NCBI RefSeq assembly: GCF_024707525.1
Contig: NZ_CP062234.1
Span: forward strand, 34,263-98,262
Reading direction: 5' to 3'
DNA from: Rhizobium sp. TH2
Lineage (GTDB): Bacteria > Pseudomonadota > Alphaproteobacteria > Rhizobiales > Rhizobiaceae
DNA length: 64,000 nucleotides
In this document: positions 25,096 to 33,136 of the stretch, piece after piece
Position numbering within the stretch: the stretch's first letter is position 1
Layout of the letters: each line of letters starts with the position of its first letter
The notes under the pieces: generated by a model
What the model saw: only the letters and a program-made list of their open reading frames with translations
Databases searched by the model: none
What the model was told of the DNA's origin: nothing
Made by a program: the position numbers and the translations under genes

Positions 25096-26025
25096 ATGAC
25101 TATTCTTCTTGTTGCCGATCACGACAACGCTCATCTCTCGGACCAGACCAACAAGGCACTGACCGCCGCCAGCCAGATCGGTGGTGACGTTCACGTGCTG
25201 GTCGCAGGCAAGGGCGTCAAGGCTGTTGCCGATCAGGCCGCCAAGCTCACCGGCGTGTCCAAGGTCCTGCTCGCCGAAAGCGACGAATACGGCCATTTCC
25301 TGGCCGAGCCGCTGGCTGCCCTGATCGTTGCCATGGCTGCGGGCTATGACACGATCATCACGGCTGCGACCACATCAGGCAAGAACGTCTTCCCGCGCGT
25401 CGCAGCCCTGCTCGACGTGCCGCAGATCTCCGAGATCACCGACGTCGTGTCCGCCGACACCTTCAAGCGTCCGATCTATGCCGGCAACGCCATCCAGACC
25501 GTACAGTCGACCGAAGCCAAGAAGGTCATCACCGTTCGGACCGCAAGCTTCGCATCCGCCGGGGAAGGTGGTTCCGCCGCTGTCCAGACGATCGCCGCCG
25601 AGGCCAATCCGGGCGTTTCGTCCCATGTTGGCGATGCGCTGTCGTCGTCGGATCGTCCGGAACTGACGTCGGCCAAGATCATCATCTCGGGCGGCCGCGC
25701 ACTCGGTTCGGCCGAGAAGTTCAAGGAATTCATCCTTCCCGTCGCCGACAAGCTCGGTGCCGCCGTCGGTGCTTCTCGCGCCGCGGTCGATGCCGGCTAC
25801 GCGCCGAACGACTGGCAGGTCGGCCAGACCGGCAAGGTGGTTGCTCCGGATCTCTACATCGCAGCCGGCATCTCGGGCGCCATCCAGCACCTCGCCGGCA
25901 TGAAGGACTCCAAGGTCATCGTCGCGATCAACAAGGACGAGGAAGCGCCGATCTTCCAGGTCGCCGATTACGGCCTGGTGGCCGACCTCTTCGAGGCCCT
26001 GCCGGAACTCGAAAAGGCGCTTTGA
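25096..26025 (+). CDS. etfA: Electron transfer flavoprotein alpha subunit
   Basis: This 309-residue FAD-binding subunit has [20 protein letters not shown] near residue 95. The C-terminal FAD domain contains [55 protein letters not shown] and [20 protein letters not shown]. All are standard for EtfA. It is 26 bases after etfB with a GGAAAGGAAC ribosome site. It ends the long catabolic run, and a hairpin follows at 26087. Confidence 0.93.
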   Translation: MTILLVADHDNAHLSDQTNKALTAASQIGGDVHVLVAGKGVKAVADQAAKLTGVSKVLLAESDEYGHFLAEPLAALIVAMAAGYDTIITAATTSGKNVFPRVAALLDVPQISEITDVVSADTFKRPIYAGNAIQTVQSTEAKKVITVRTASFASAGEGGSAAVQTIAAEANPGVSSHVGDALSSSDRPELTSAKIIISGGRALGSAEKFKEFILPVADKLGAAVGASRAAVDAGYAPNDWQVGQTGKVVAPDLYIAAGISGAIQHLAGMKDSKVIVAINKDEEAPIFQVADYGLVADLFEALPELEKAL

Positions 26026-26086
26026 GCGGCAATGGAATGACGGGGACGGAGGTTCGATTCCCATCAAGACAATGGCAAGTTCTAAA

Positions 26087-26111
26087 TCGAGTGTGCTGTC
26101 CCAACACTCGA
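26087..26111. terminator. Hairpin downstream of etfA
   Basis: TCGAGTGT (26087-26094) and ACACTCGA (26104-26111) form an 8-bp stem with a 9-nt loop about 60 bases after the etfA stop. There is no T run. The rest of 26026-26233 holds no gene I can support. Confidence 0.35.
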
Positions 26112-26233
26112 GTGAAGACTTGAAACATCACAGGGGTGGGCAACTCCCTTTGCAAGGCCTCGAGAGGCGCCATGGAAGTCCCGGCCGGCTTCCAACCCGA
26201 AACTACGCTTAGGGAAGGTCCACCGCGAACTGA

Positions 26234-27067
26234 TCACAAGGGGTCAGCACCCATGACAAGCCCCTCGATGTCATGCTTCTGAGTGACCGGCACGAGCTCG
26301 TCGACCACACGGCAAATCAAATGCTTCTTGACGCTTTGCGGTAGCGCTGCATGCCAGTCCTGGGTGACCATCATGTCATGCAGCGCAGCATGGCCGGCGC
26401 CAGGGGCATCGACGCCAAGCACCATGACGGGCCTCGCAATAGGGGACAGGTGTTCAGTACCGCGATGAACTGTCAGGGCCGAACGGCAAGAAACGTCACC
26501 GCGGCTCGGATATTTCCGCGTTGCCCGCTCCTGGAACTGGCCCCAAACGGACTTGTCTGGAAACATCTCATGCTTCCAATCGCGCCCGTCATCATATTGC
26601 GTGCCGGGCGCGACTTCGAACGGGCCCATGTCCTCTGTTACATCCACTCCTGTGAGATTGAATGCCAGCGACGTGATCTTTCGATCTCGATACGTATCGA
26701 CCGGGGAGGGGAAGTCGCGATGCCAGGGTTGATATTTCGCTCCCTGAAACGGCACGTCAAAACCGATTTCAACGATCTGGTAGTCTGGGCCAAGGACATT
26801 GTCACAGACGTCCACGACCCAGGGATGGGTCACGAGATCGACAAACCCTCCGAAGTTCTCGGGATGGATTTCGACATACCAGCGGCGCGGGCCGCGGCCC
26901 ACAGCGCCACCCGGTCGTTGAATGGCCGACCAAAAGGCGGACATCATATCTTCCCGCATGGAATCGGCCCATTGGGGTGTAAATGCCCCCTTCAGACCGA
27001 TGATGCCGTCATCGGCGAGCTGTTTGACCTGGGTAGATATATTGTAATCAATCGTGCTCGCAGTCAT
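26234..27067 (-). CDS. Phytanoyl-CoA dioxygenase (PhyH) family protein
   Basis: This 277-residue protein is predicted to be an Fe(II)/2-oxoglutarate oxygenase that hydroxylates a small molecule. The iron ligands are seen in YQPWHRDFPSPVD (His-x-Asp) and SALTVHRGTEHLSP (distal His). Around them are FNLTGVDVTEDMGPFEVAPG and LGPDYQIVEIGFDVPFQGAK. The start is the ATG at 27067 with a perfect GAGGAGGT seven bases upstream; the track-level longer start at 27094 lies before that site. It diverges from a LacI regulator with a palindrome between them. The substrate is unknown. A remnant of a paralogue's tail lies at 4497-4610. Confidence 0.85.
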   Translation of the reverse strand: MTASTIDYNISTQVKQLADDGIIGLKGAFTPQWADSMREDMMSAFWSAIQRPGGAVGRGPRRWYVEIHPENFGGFVDLVTHPWVVDVCDNVLGPDYQIVEIGFDVPFQGAKYQPWHRDFPSPVDTYRDRKITSLAFNLTGVDVTEDMGPFEVAPGTQYDDGRDWKHEMFPDKSVWGQFQERATRKYPSRGDVSCRSALTVHRGTEHLSPIARPVMVLGVDAPGAGHAALHDMMVTQDWHAALPQSVKKHLICRVVDELVPVTQKHDIEGLVMGADPL

Positions 27068-27104
27068 GGGAAATACCTCCTCAGGTGCGAGCACAATACG
27101 GTAG

Positions 27105-27118
27105 CTAATAAATATTAG
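27105..27118. promoter_or_regulatory. Candidate LacI-family operator
   Basis: CTAATA-AA-TATTAG is an inverted repeat of two perfect 6-bp arms. It lies 37 bases upstream of the dioxygenase start and 50 bases upstream of the LacI gene, a position that would let the regulator control both. Confidence 0.5.
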
Positions 27119-27168
27119 TCAATGGAAGAATTTTATCAGTTGGCGTATGGAGTGGGTAGGAGCCCAGC

Positions 27169-28248
27169 ATGAGCACACGCAAGCCAAGCAAACGCGTAAC
27201 GATGATGGACGTGGCCAAAGCAGCAGGCTGCTCGCAGGCAACCGTCTCGGTCGTTCTGAATGGAGTGTCTGACGTTAAGATTTCCCCGGAATTGCGGACA
27301 CGGGTGATAAAGGTCGCACGAGGGCTCGGCTACGGCGTCGGTAGCGTCATCCGGCATGCGGCATTGGATGAGCTCAAGGGAGGCTGCATAGGCTTTATCG
27401 TCGACCAGCTCGCCACGACGCCAGAAGCCGTTAATGCCATCGAGGGCGCGCGGCACGAATCTTGGGAAAATGATATCACGATCCTTGTGGCGCAAACCCA
27501 AGCCAGGGAAGAGCATGAGGTACGAGCAGTGGAGCGGCTGTTGCGCGCCGGCGCTCAGGGTATCGTCTACATGTCGATATTCACCCGACGTGTGTCGCTT
27601 GCACGAGTGTTCGAAGACCTTCCCGTCCCTCTTGTTTTGCTCAATTGCTACACCCGAGAAAATCGCTATCCATCTGTCGTTCCCGACGAGGTCATCGGCG
27701 GTAGAACCGCAACAAGATCTCTTATCAAATTGGGGCACCGCCGCATCGCGACCATCACCGGCGAGCTCTTTATGGAAGCAGCACAGGATCGGCTTATAGG
27801 TTATCGGAAAGCCCTTGCCGAGGCTGGTATCGCCTACAAAGACAGTCTCGTCGTTGACGGGAACTGGTCTCCCACGTCCGGATTTCAAGCAGCGCAGAGA
27901 CTCCTTTCGCTCAGCGAACGACCCACGGCAATATTTTGTCAAAACGATAAGATGGCAATGGGGTGCTTCATTGCTCTCGCAGAAGCAGGCCTCGTCATTC
28001 CGCGCGACATGTCGGTTGTCGGCTTTGACGACGACGAGCTCGCACGTCATCTTAGACCCCAACTGACCACTTTGGAGCTTCCTCATCGTGCCATGGGTGC
28101 CTGGGTTGTTCAGCAACTTGGAAAACATTCGGCGACGATCGGCTCCCGCCACACCCCTTACAAAATGGTCTGTTCGCTTGTCGAACGATCGTCGCTGACC
28201 GCTCCGAAGACTGGAAAGCTCAATGGGGCCTCGTCGAGTTCAGACTAA
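27169..28248 (+). CDS. LacI family transcriptional regulator
   Basis: This 359-residue regulator has a LacI helix-turn-helix in VTMMDVAKAAGCSQATVSVV (residues 9-28) and a hinge helix region. A periplasmic-binding-protein-like ligand domain follows, with IFCQNDKMAMGCFIALAEAG and SVVGFDDDELARHLRPQLTT. This type usually senses a sugar or related compound. It is divergent from, and probably controls, the PhyH-family gene. The ATG at 27169 follows TAGGAGCCC. The last 20 residues are Ser/Lys-rich and not conserved in type. Confidence 0.9.
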   Translation: MSTRKPSKRVTMMDVAKAAGCSQATVSVVLNGVSDVKISPELRTRVIKVARGLGYGVGSVIRHAALDELKGGCIGFIVDQLATTPEAVNAIEGARHESWENDITILVAQTQAREEHEVRAVERLLRAGAQGIVYMSIFTRRVSLARVFEDLPVPLVLLNCYTRENRYPSVVPDEVIGGRTATRSLIKLGHRRIATITGELFMEAAQDRLIGYRKALAEAGIAYKDSLVVDGNWSPTSGFQAAQRLLSLSERPTAIFCQNDKMAMGCFIALAEAGLVIPRDMSVVGFDDDELARHLRPQLTTLELPHRAMGAWVVQQLGKHSATIGSRHTPYKMVCSLVERSSLTAPKTGKLNGASSSSD

Positions 28249-28305
28249 GCGGTTATCACGCCTCGCGCCGCTTAATCTTTCTGGTAGAACCTCATCCCAT
28301 TCTCT

Positions 28306-28640
28306 CTATTCCTGGATCATTCGAGCGCCGCGAAGACTGTCATTAACTGTTTGATCCGTCGGCAGCTCGGGCTCACGGACGACGCGGTAGCGAGCCTGGA
28401 TCAAGTTATACGCGCCGAAAGACGCCAGCCCGACAGCTGCTATCAAATAGAGGACTCCTCCAAAGGGTAGGCCGCGAATCCAATTGAGCGCGTCTGAAAC
28501 GCTGCCAGCCTGGTCAGGATTGACAGTGAATGCGGCATAAACAAAAAAGCAGCCGACAATGGCAAAGAGGACGCCGCGGGCGCTAAGCCGTAAATGCAGA
28601 CGGCTGTGATGGCACGATTGTGCCTCGCTTCTGCGCTTTG
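28306..28640 (-). pseudogene. C-terminal fragment of a DUF1206 membrane protein
   Basis: Read on the minus strand, this stretch encodes HLRLSARGVLFAIVGCFFVY, then NPDQAGSVSDALNWIRGLPF, GGVLYLIAAVGLASFGAYNL and QARYRVVREPELP, with a stop at 28306-28308. That is the last of the three repeats of the DUF1206 family, two membrane helices with a normal C-terminus. No start or earlier repeats are present; upstream the sequence turns into a response-regulator remnant in the opposite direction. It is a deletion scar. The exact junction is near 28640. Confidence 0.7.
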
Positions 28641-28973
28641 ATACTGCTCATGCGTATGGACATGGCGCTGGCCCTCGAAGACGAGGGATTTCAGGTTTGA
28701 GAAGCGTCTGATGCGGATGAGGCGATCCATATCCTCAACACACATCCCGATATCCGGTTGATGTTTACCGATATTGACATGCATAGAAGCATGGACGGTT
28801 CGAAGCTTGCCGAAGCCGTGCGGGATAGATGGCCACCGATCAAAATTGTCATTACTTCCGGGCATCGACGATTGAGTGACGAATCGCTTCCTGTCGACGG
28901 TAAGTTTTTTTCTAAGCCATATGATACGTCGGTCGTTATAGACACGATGAGGAGCATGATGGCTCATAGTTGA
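28641..28973 (+). pseudogene. Response regulator receiver pseudogene (5' end lost, internal stop)
   Basis: The frame from 28641 reads RMDMALALEDEGFQV, then a TGA stop at 28698-28700, and continues EASDADEAIHILNTHPDIRL, MFTDIDMHRSMDGSKLAEAV, KIVITSGHRRLSDE and GKFFSKPYDTSVVID to a TGA at 28971. The phospho-acceptor region (TDIDM), switch residue (ITSG) and lysine (SKPY) are those of a CheY-like protein. The first strand with its acidic pair is missing at the junction with the DUF1206 fragment. A truncated 72-residue translation from 28758 would lack the first half of the fold, so the gene is dead. Confidence 0.8.
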
Positions 28974-29029
28974 CGACTTCACATGCGTAGAACGGTTGCG
29001 TTCGTCGCTCCTTTTCCTTGAGCTTCCTC

Positions 29030-29680
29030 TCAAATCCCGAATATCGGCTGCAAAATACGAAGAATTCGGCTCTTGAACCTGAGCGGCGCGTCGGTCACCG
29101 CGAGACATATACAGTCTTTCCCAGGGTGAGCGGTCGGCGTATGCATGATGCTGCCGTCGGCAAGCTCCACATCACCCCGGCGAAATGTAGAGATTTCATC
29201 AGAAAAACTGCCGTCGAGGACTAGCGTGAACTCAGTTCCGCCATGGCTGTGCTCAGGCACGGGCTGGCCTGCGGGTACTTTTAGCATCCTTACCGTCGTT
29301 GTCCGATCACTTGTCGGGATGATCATCTGCGAGGGTCCACGTCCCAAACCCCGCCACCTTAACCCACCAGCTTTCTCGATATATGAAGAGAGGGGGTATG
29401 GGAGCAAGGGATCGGTAGATCCTCGACGGATCGGTACAACGTTCGCAATCTCTCCTGCCTGGATTCTATTCTTGATCGCAGTCCAGCCATCATCAGTCGT
29501 TGGATCGGCGGCCTCACTTTCGAGCAACTGGCCACCAACGCTGTCGTACCCCGCTAATCGATTGCGACAAGCCGAACACATCGAAAGGTGGGTGGCCACG
29601 CCAATGCTCCAGCCTTCCGAAAGTGTGCCTGCCGAATAGTTCAGCAACATCTCGTCATCGAGGTGATGGGTGATTGTCAT
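29030..29680 (-). CDS. chrR: ChrR-type anti-sigma factor (zinc anti-sigma domain plus cupin)
   Basis: This 216-residue cytoplasmic protein holds its cognate ECF sigma factor inactive. The N-terminal zinc-binding anti-sigma domain contains HHLDDEMLLNYSAGTLSEG and the ligands in THLSMCSACRNRL. The C-terminal half is a cupin with VPEHSHGGTEFTLVLDGSFS and RRGDVELADGSIMHTPTAHP. This two-domain design is that of ChrR, which in Rhodobacter releases RpoE on singlet-oxygen stress (established knowledge). The start ATG at 29680 overlaps the sigma factor stop as ATGA, so the two are made in fixed ratio. Longer frames reaching 30091 are shadows. Confidence 0.9.
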   Translation of the reverse strand: MTITHHLDDEMLLNYSAGTLSEGWSIGVATHLSMCSACRNRLAGYDSVGGQLLESEAADPTTDDGWTAIKNRIQAGEIANVVPIRRGSTDPLLPYPLSSYIEKAGGLRWRGLGRGPSQMIIPTSDRTTTVRMLKVPAGQPVPEHSHGGTEFTLVLDGSFSDEISTFRRGDVELADGSIMHTPTAHPGKDCICLAVTDAPLRFKSRILRILQPIFGI

Positions 29681-30246
29681 ATCATGCCTCCGAGGGACAC
29701 TCGCAGCTTTTCGCATGCCATTCTTATCCTTGATTTGACTGTGCCGAGCGGAATGTTCAATGCCGTCGCGATCGCGGCATGCGTCATGTCCTCGAAGTAA
29801 GACATCTTCAGCACTTGCATCTGATCGGCGTTCAATCCGTCGATTGCGTTTCGGACTTGTTCTGCTTCCTGAGCGCGTTGGTATCCAACATCCGCAGGCT
29901 CGATACCCGCCGGAGCAAGCGTCGGATCGTCCTCGTCGAAATCTGGTCGCGGTCCGCGCCGCAATGCGTCGATCCGCAAGTTGCGCGCGATGGTGAAGAT
30001 CCATGTCGATGCCTGGCCACGAACAGGGTCGAATTGGCCAGCCTTCCTCCAAACCATGGCCAGCGCCTCTTGGGCGAGTTCGTCGGCCCACGCCGCGTCC
30101 TTCGTCACCTTCCGCATGTACGAGCGCACTTTCGGGGTAAAATGCCGGTAGAGAGCCTCGAACGCATCAATATCGCGATGCACCGAAACGCGCGCCATCA
30201 AGGCATTGATTGCATCGTGGTCAAGTCCAGGCTGGCCTCCTGTCAC
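29677..30246 (-). CDS. rpoE: ECF RNA polymerase sigma factor, RpoE/ECF11-like
   Basis: This sigma factor of about 189 residues has region 2 in [20 protein letters not shown] and [19 protein letters not shown], and region 4 in [20 protein letters not shown] and [21 protein letters not shown] set the start at GTG 30246 because GGAGGA lies nine bases upstream. A longer frame from 30345 has no ribosome site and would begin upstream of or at the expected transcription start of its own promoter. It is coupled to chrR. A TGATCC-type promoter lies upstream, so autoregulation is likely. Confidence 0.88.
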   Translation of the reverse strand: MTGGQPGLDHDAINALMARVSVHRDIDAFEALYRHFTPKVRSYMRKVTKDAAWADELAQEALAMVWRKAGQFDPVRGQASTWIFTIARNLRIDALRRGPRPDFDEDDPTLAPAGIEPADVGYQRAQEAEQVRNAIDGLNADQMQVLKMSYFEDMTHAAIATALNIPLGTVKSRIRMACEKLRVSLGGMI

Positions 30247-30350
30247 GCTGCTAGTTCCTCCGTGCGAAACGCGTGGACGCCATCTCGGATCGCGGGGTTC
30301 CGATCGCTTATCTGAGCTGTTGGAAAGGGGCATAGCACATGTCATGCCAC

Positions 30351-30379
30351 CCTTTACGCAAACTATCGCAGTTGGATCA
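30351..30379 (-). promoter_or_regulatory. ECF11-type promoter of rpoE-chrR
   Basis: On the minus strand TGATCC (30379-30374) is followed after 17 bases by TAAAGG (30356-30351). TGATCC is the -35 element I associate with RpoE/ChrR-type sigma factors. The same element is found before the lipocalin gene at 33026. Transcription would start about 100 bases before the GTG start of rpoE. Confidence 0.55.
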
Positions 30380-30396
30380 TCGGGTCAGGAATTCTC

Positions 30397-30426
30397 TGAT
30401 CCGTTCCTCAATTCTCCCCGTACCAG
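30397..30426 (+). promoter_or_regulatory. Possible ECF11-type promoter of folE
   Basis: TGATCC at 30397-30402 is followed after 18 bases by TACCAG, about 25 bases before the folE ATG. The -35 is perfect and the -10 is weak. It lies back-to-back with the rpoE promoter. Confidence 0.35.
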
Positions 30427-30451
30427 CGCGTTGGAAAAGGAGTCGGTCGAT

Positions 30452-31060
30452 ATGGATGCATATGCTGTCAGCGAGAGTGATCTGAAGCACGCGGGCCGCC
30501 CCACTAAGCTTGAAGCGGAGGAAGCGGTCCGCACGCTGCTGAAATGGGTCGGCGAAGATCCCCAACGAGAAGGACTACGTGACACGCCTGCTCGCGTGGC
30601 CAAAGCGTATGGTGAGCTCTTCGCCGGCTACGAGCAGATGCCGGAGGACATTCTGTCGCGCACGTTCGAGGAGGCCGCCGGTTACAACGATCTCGTTCTA
30701 GTGAAGGACATTCCGTTCTTCTCACATTGCGAACACCACATGGTGCCATTTTTTGGCAAGGCTCATGTGGCGTACCTGCCTTCAGGCCCCGTACTCGGTT
30801 TGTCGAAGATTGCTCGCCTCGTCGATATCTACGCAAGCCGGCTACAGACACAGGAGGCTCTGACGGCGCAAATCGCCCGTTCGCTGGACGAGATAGTCCG
30901 CCCTCGCGGTGTCGCGATCATGATCGAGGCCGAACATATGTGCATGGTGATGCGCGGTGTTCGCAAGCAGGGTACTGTCACCATCACCATCAATTTCACA
31001 GGACTTTTCGAGAGTGATGCCCCTCAACAAGCCCGGTTCATGATGCTTGCCAGGGGGTGA
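30452..31060 (+). CDS. folE: GTP cyclohydrolase I
   Basis: This 202-residue enzyme converts GTP to dihydroneopterin triphosphate, the first step of folate and pterin synthesis. It has [20 protein letters not shown] with a zinc Cys and catalytic His residues, [18 protein letters not shown], and the second zinc Cys in [12 protein letters not shown]. The ATG at 30452 follows AAAGGAG by nine bases; the longer frame from 30206 runs back across the sigma gene and is a shadow. Its place next to rpoE, with a TGATCC box, suggests a stress-induced copy in addition to any housekeeping one. Pterins serve as photolyase antenna cofactors, which would fit, but this is inference. Confidence 0.9.
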   Translation: MDAYAVSESDLKHAGRPTKLEAEEAVRTLLKWVGEDPQREGLRDTPARVAKAYGELFAGYEQMPEDILSRTFEEAAGYNDLVLVKDIPFFSHCEHHMVPFFGKAHVAYLPSGPVLGLSKIARLVDIYASRLQTQEALTAQIARSLDEIVRPRGVAIMIEAEHMCMVMRGVRKQGTVTITINFTGLFESDAPQQARFMMLARG

Positions 31061-31063
31061 AGA

Positions 31064-31085
31064 GAGGTGCTCGCGAGGGCACCTC
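31064..31085. terminator. Hairpin between convergent folE and SDR genes
   Basis: GAGGTGC (31064-31070) and GCACCTC (31079-31085) form a 7-bp stem with an 8-nt loop in the 23-base gap between the two convergent genes, just reaching the SDR stop codon. Confidence 0.45.
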
Positions 31086-31800
31086 ACCATTCGATTCGCG
31101 ATCCATCGTAGGCGAAAAATCCGCCTGACTCCGTGGGCGACAAGTTGTCCAAGGTGCGAAGCATCAACGAAGCCGATTGCTCCGGGGTCATTCTATCGTG
31201 CCCCTTGGCAAAAGGCTCCGACAGAGGAGTTTGCACACTTCCCGGGTGCAGCGCGACCACAACTGCCAGCGGATGGCTACGGCCGAGCTCTATCGCCGCA
31301 GTTTTCACGACCTGGTTTTGGGCCGCCTTTGACGCCCGGTAGGACACCCAGCCGCCAAGCCTGTTGTCTCCGATTGAGCCCACTCTTGCCGACAGTGAAG
31401 CGAATATACTGTGCCTGTCCTTGGGCAAAAGAGGCGAAAAGTGCTTGAGCAGCAGCGCGGGACCGATGGCGTTGACCGCAAACTGTCTGGCCATCGCGGA
31501 GGGGTCGATCGCCCTAATGGACTTTTCGGGACCAAACGTATCGATCGTCAGTGCGCCAGTGGCGTTGAAAATGAGATCGAAATGGCCGAATTGTCGCGCC
31601 AGTTGAACTGCCGCAACGGAAATCATCTCCTCGTCCGTGATGTCCACGCCGTGCTCACCTCGGCGAGAAACGGGTATAGCGGCCACGCAATACGGATCAG
31701 ATTCTAGGCAGGCAAGAATTGCCCCACCAATGCCACCGGATGCGCCGAAAATGAGCGCGCGATAACCAGGGTTCAGTGATTTCATTACTGTCATGACCAT
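31084..31800 (-). CDS. SDR family oxidoreductase
   Basis: This short-chain dehydrogenase of about 238 residues has the glycine motif GASGGIGGAIL near residue 20 and a shortened NATGAL in place of NNAG. The catalytic Ser is in FASLSARVGSIGD, and Tyr and Lys are in SYRASKAAQNQ. HPGSVQTPLSEPFAKG is typical of the CsgA-like SDRs found in alphaproteobacterial ECF11 stress clusters with lipocalin and cyclopropane synthase genes; this link is from memory of such clusters. Starts at 31800, 31794 and 31785 are possible. It follows tspO on the same strand with a 120-base gap. Confidence 0.85.
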   Translation of the reverse strand: MVMTVMKSLNPGYRALIFGASGGIGGAILACLESDPYCVAAIPVSRRGEHGVDITDEEMISVAAVQLARQFGHFDLIFNATGALTIDTFGPEKSIRAIDPSAMARQFAVNAIGPALLLKHFSPLLPKDRHSIFASLSARVGSIGDNRLGGWVSYRASKAAQNQVVKTAAIELGRSHPLAVVVALHPGSVQTPLSEPFAKGHDRMTPEQSASLMLRTLDNLSPTESGGFFAYDGSRIEW

Positions 31801-31922
31801 ATTACGCGACTCTCAATCATTCGGATCGCTGGCGTCGCATGCCTTATCCGGGAGTTCGGACTGCCGGGGTTATGGCGTGTTGCGTCGCAATCGCCCGGTT
31901 CTACCGCGAGCAAAGTATGGAA

Positions 31923-32390
31923 TCAGACATTGAGCCACAGCAGCGAAGCATTCAGCAGCGAGGCAAAGCCCACCCAAAGCGCATAGGGTACGAAACACAG
32001 CCGAGCGACGGTATCGCGGGTCGTGACAATGAACAGCAAGATGGCAAGAAGCAGGACAACGATGACGACCAGGCCAGCCATCATCTGATGGGCGCCAAAG
32101 AAGAGCGGGGTCCAGATCCAGTTCAGCAACATCTGGATCGTCCAGAACCGCATTGACCGGCTGGAATGCCCTTCAAGGCGCCAGGTCCGCCATCCGGCAA
32201 TAGCGATGAGGACGTAAAGCGCTGTCCAGGCGGGTCCGAAAATCCAATTGGGCGGATTGAAGGACGGTTTGCGCAGGGCGGCGTACCATGTGCCTGGCTG
32301 TATCGCCAAACCGATGCCAATGCCCACGCCAATGACCACAAGCAGGAACAACACCAGTATCCTCAACTGGGCAGGGCGCGTTTCAGCCAT
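31923..32390 (-). CDS. tspO: TspO/MBR family tryptophan-rich sensory protein
   Basis: This 155-residue inner- or outer-membrane protein has five hydrophobic helices. Marker residues are TWYAALRKPSFNPPNWIFGP near residue 40, ALYVLIAIAGWRTWR, and LNWIWTPLFFGAHQMMAG near residue 85. TspO proteins bind porphyrins and are linked to oxygen and light stress in photosynthetic relatives (established for Rhodobacter). The start ATG at 32390 is preceded by AAGGAGGT at ten bases; the frame from 32435 has no such site. It follows the lipocalin gene by about 50 bases on the same strand, so both likely share the TGATCC promoter at 33026. Confidence 0.9.
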   Translation of the reverse strand: MAETRPAQLRILVLFLLVVIGVGIGIGLAIQPGTWYAALRKPSFNPPNWIFGPAWTALYVLIAIAGWRTWRLEGHSSRSMRFWTIQMLLNWIWTPLFFGAHQMMAGLVVIVVLLLAILLFIVTTRDTVARLCFVPYALWVGFASLLNASLLWLNV

Positions 32391-32440
32391 GATCTTCAAG
32401 ACCTCCTTGTCGGGCATTCTCGACCGGTGGCCCACCAGCG

Positions 32441-32974
32441 CTATTGCGCTGGAAACTCGAGCTTTCTCACGTCATATCCCAGGGACTTTGCCTTCTTCAC
32501 CATCACGGACAGCTTGTGTTTGGACGGAACGCGACGCGAATAGATCCAGAGGTTCGTCATCTCGGGGTCGGCGCTGATGAACCAATCACGGTCAGGCGCC
32601 TCATAAAGTACCCAGTAATCGAAGGTGACGAGCAAGGGATAGCGCACCCTCAGCTTGGCGCGAGTCGTCCCGACATCCAGAAGCTCGCCCTTGCCTTTGA
32701 CGGTCTTCAATTTTCCGGTCGGGGTACCCTCGCGACAGCCGTCTTCGACCATGATCTGTCCGGCGCGCGGACCGGGCCGATACGTTGTATAGCCGGCGAC
32801 GCATCCATCTGTCAGCCACATCGGCCGCCTACCGATTTCCAGCCACGTCCCGCGATAATGGCTGTTGTCGACGCGAGCCACGGCTGGCTCTGCCCGCGCG
32901 AAAGCCGGGGGCACTGCAAGCGCAGCAAAAGCCAGCGCAATTGCATATCTCGAAATCTTCAAATGTATAGTCAT
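32441..32974 (-). CDS. Lipocalin family protein (Blc-like) with signal peptide
   Basis: This 177-residue exported protein has a hydrophobic signal, YAIALAFAALAVPPAFA, with cleavage near residue 27. The lipocalin first motif follows as YRGTWLEIGRRPMWLTDGC, then GYTTYRPGP, and the conserved end YWVLYEAPDRDWFISADP with LWIYSRR. Bacterial lipocalins of this kind act at the outer membrane in lipid transport or repair. A TGATCC-N18-TAACAA promoter lies just upstream. It heads a minus-strand run with tspO and an SDR and is divergent from a truncated trpB. Confidence 0.87.
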   Translation of the reverse strand: MTIHLKISRYAIALAFAALAVPPAFARAEPAVARVDNSHYRGTWLEIGRRPMWLTDGCVAGYTTYRPGPRAGQIMVEDGCREGTPTGKLKTVKGKGELLDVGTTRAKLRVRYPLLVTFDYWVLYEAPDRDWFISADPEMTNLWIYSRRVPSKHKLSVMVKKAKSLGYDVRKLEFPAQ

Positions 32975-32996
32975 TCTTTTCTCCCGTCATGAACCC

Positions 32997-33026
32997 TTGT
33001 TACGAGGGCAGGGAGACGCTGGATCA
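32997..33026 (-). promoter_or_regulatory. ECF11-type promoter of the lipocalin-tspO-SDR run
   Basis: On the minus strand TGATCC (33026-33021) is followed after 18 bases by TAACAA (33002-32997), about 22 bases before the lipocalin ATG. It has the same -35 as the rpoE promoter and a nearly equal spacing. Confidence 0.55.
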
Positions 33027-33136
33027 AACGATGATCGGTCGAGGTCACCCAGGCGCTAACAGACCTTGCGACAGTTTCGCCTTCCGCTCATCCAAATGAT
33101 GGCCGCGACCGTAACGCTCCAAAAGGAAACCGTCAC

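Noticed and set aside
26050..26075. GGTTCGATTCCC, resembling a tRNA T-arm
   Set aside because: The 5-bp stem on each side of the loop does not pair beyond two bases, and no anticodon arm or acceptor stem is found.
29680..30091. Long minus-strand frame upstream of chrR
   Set aside because: It overlaps the sigma gene in another frame and has shadow-like Arg/Ser composition; the ATGA overlap marks the true start.
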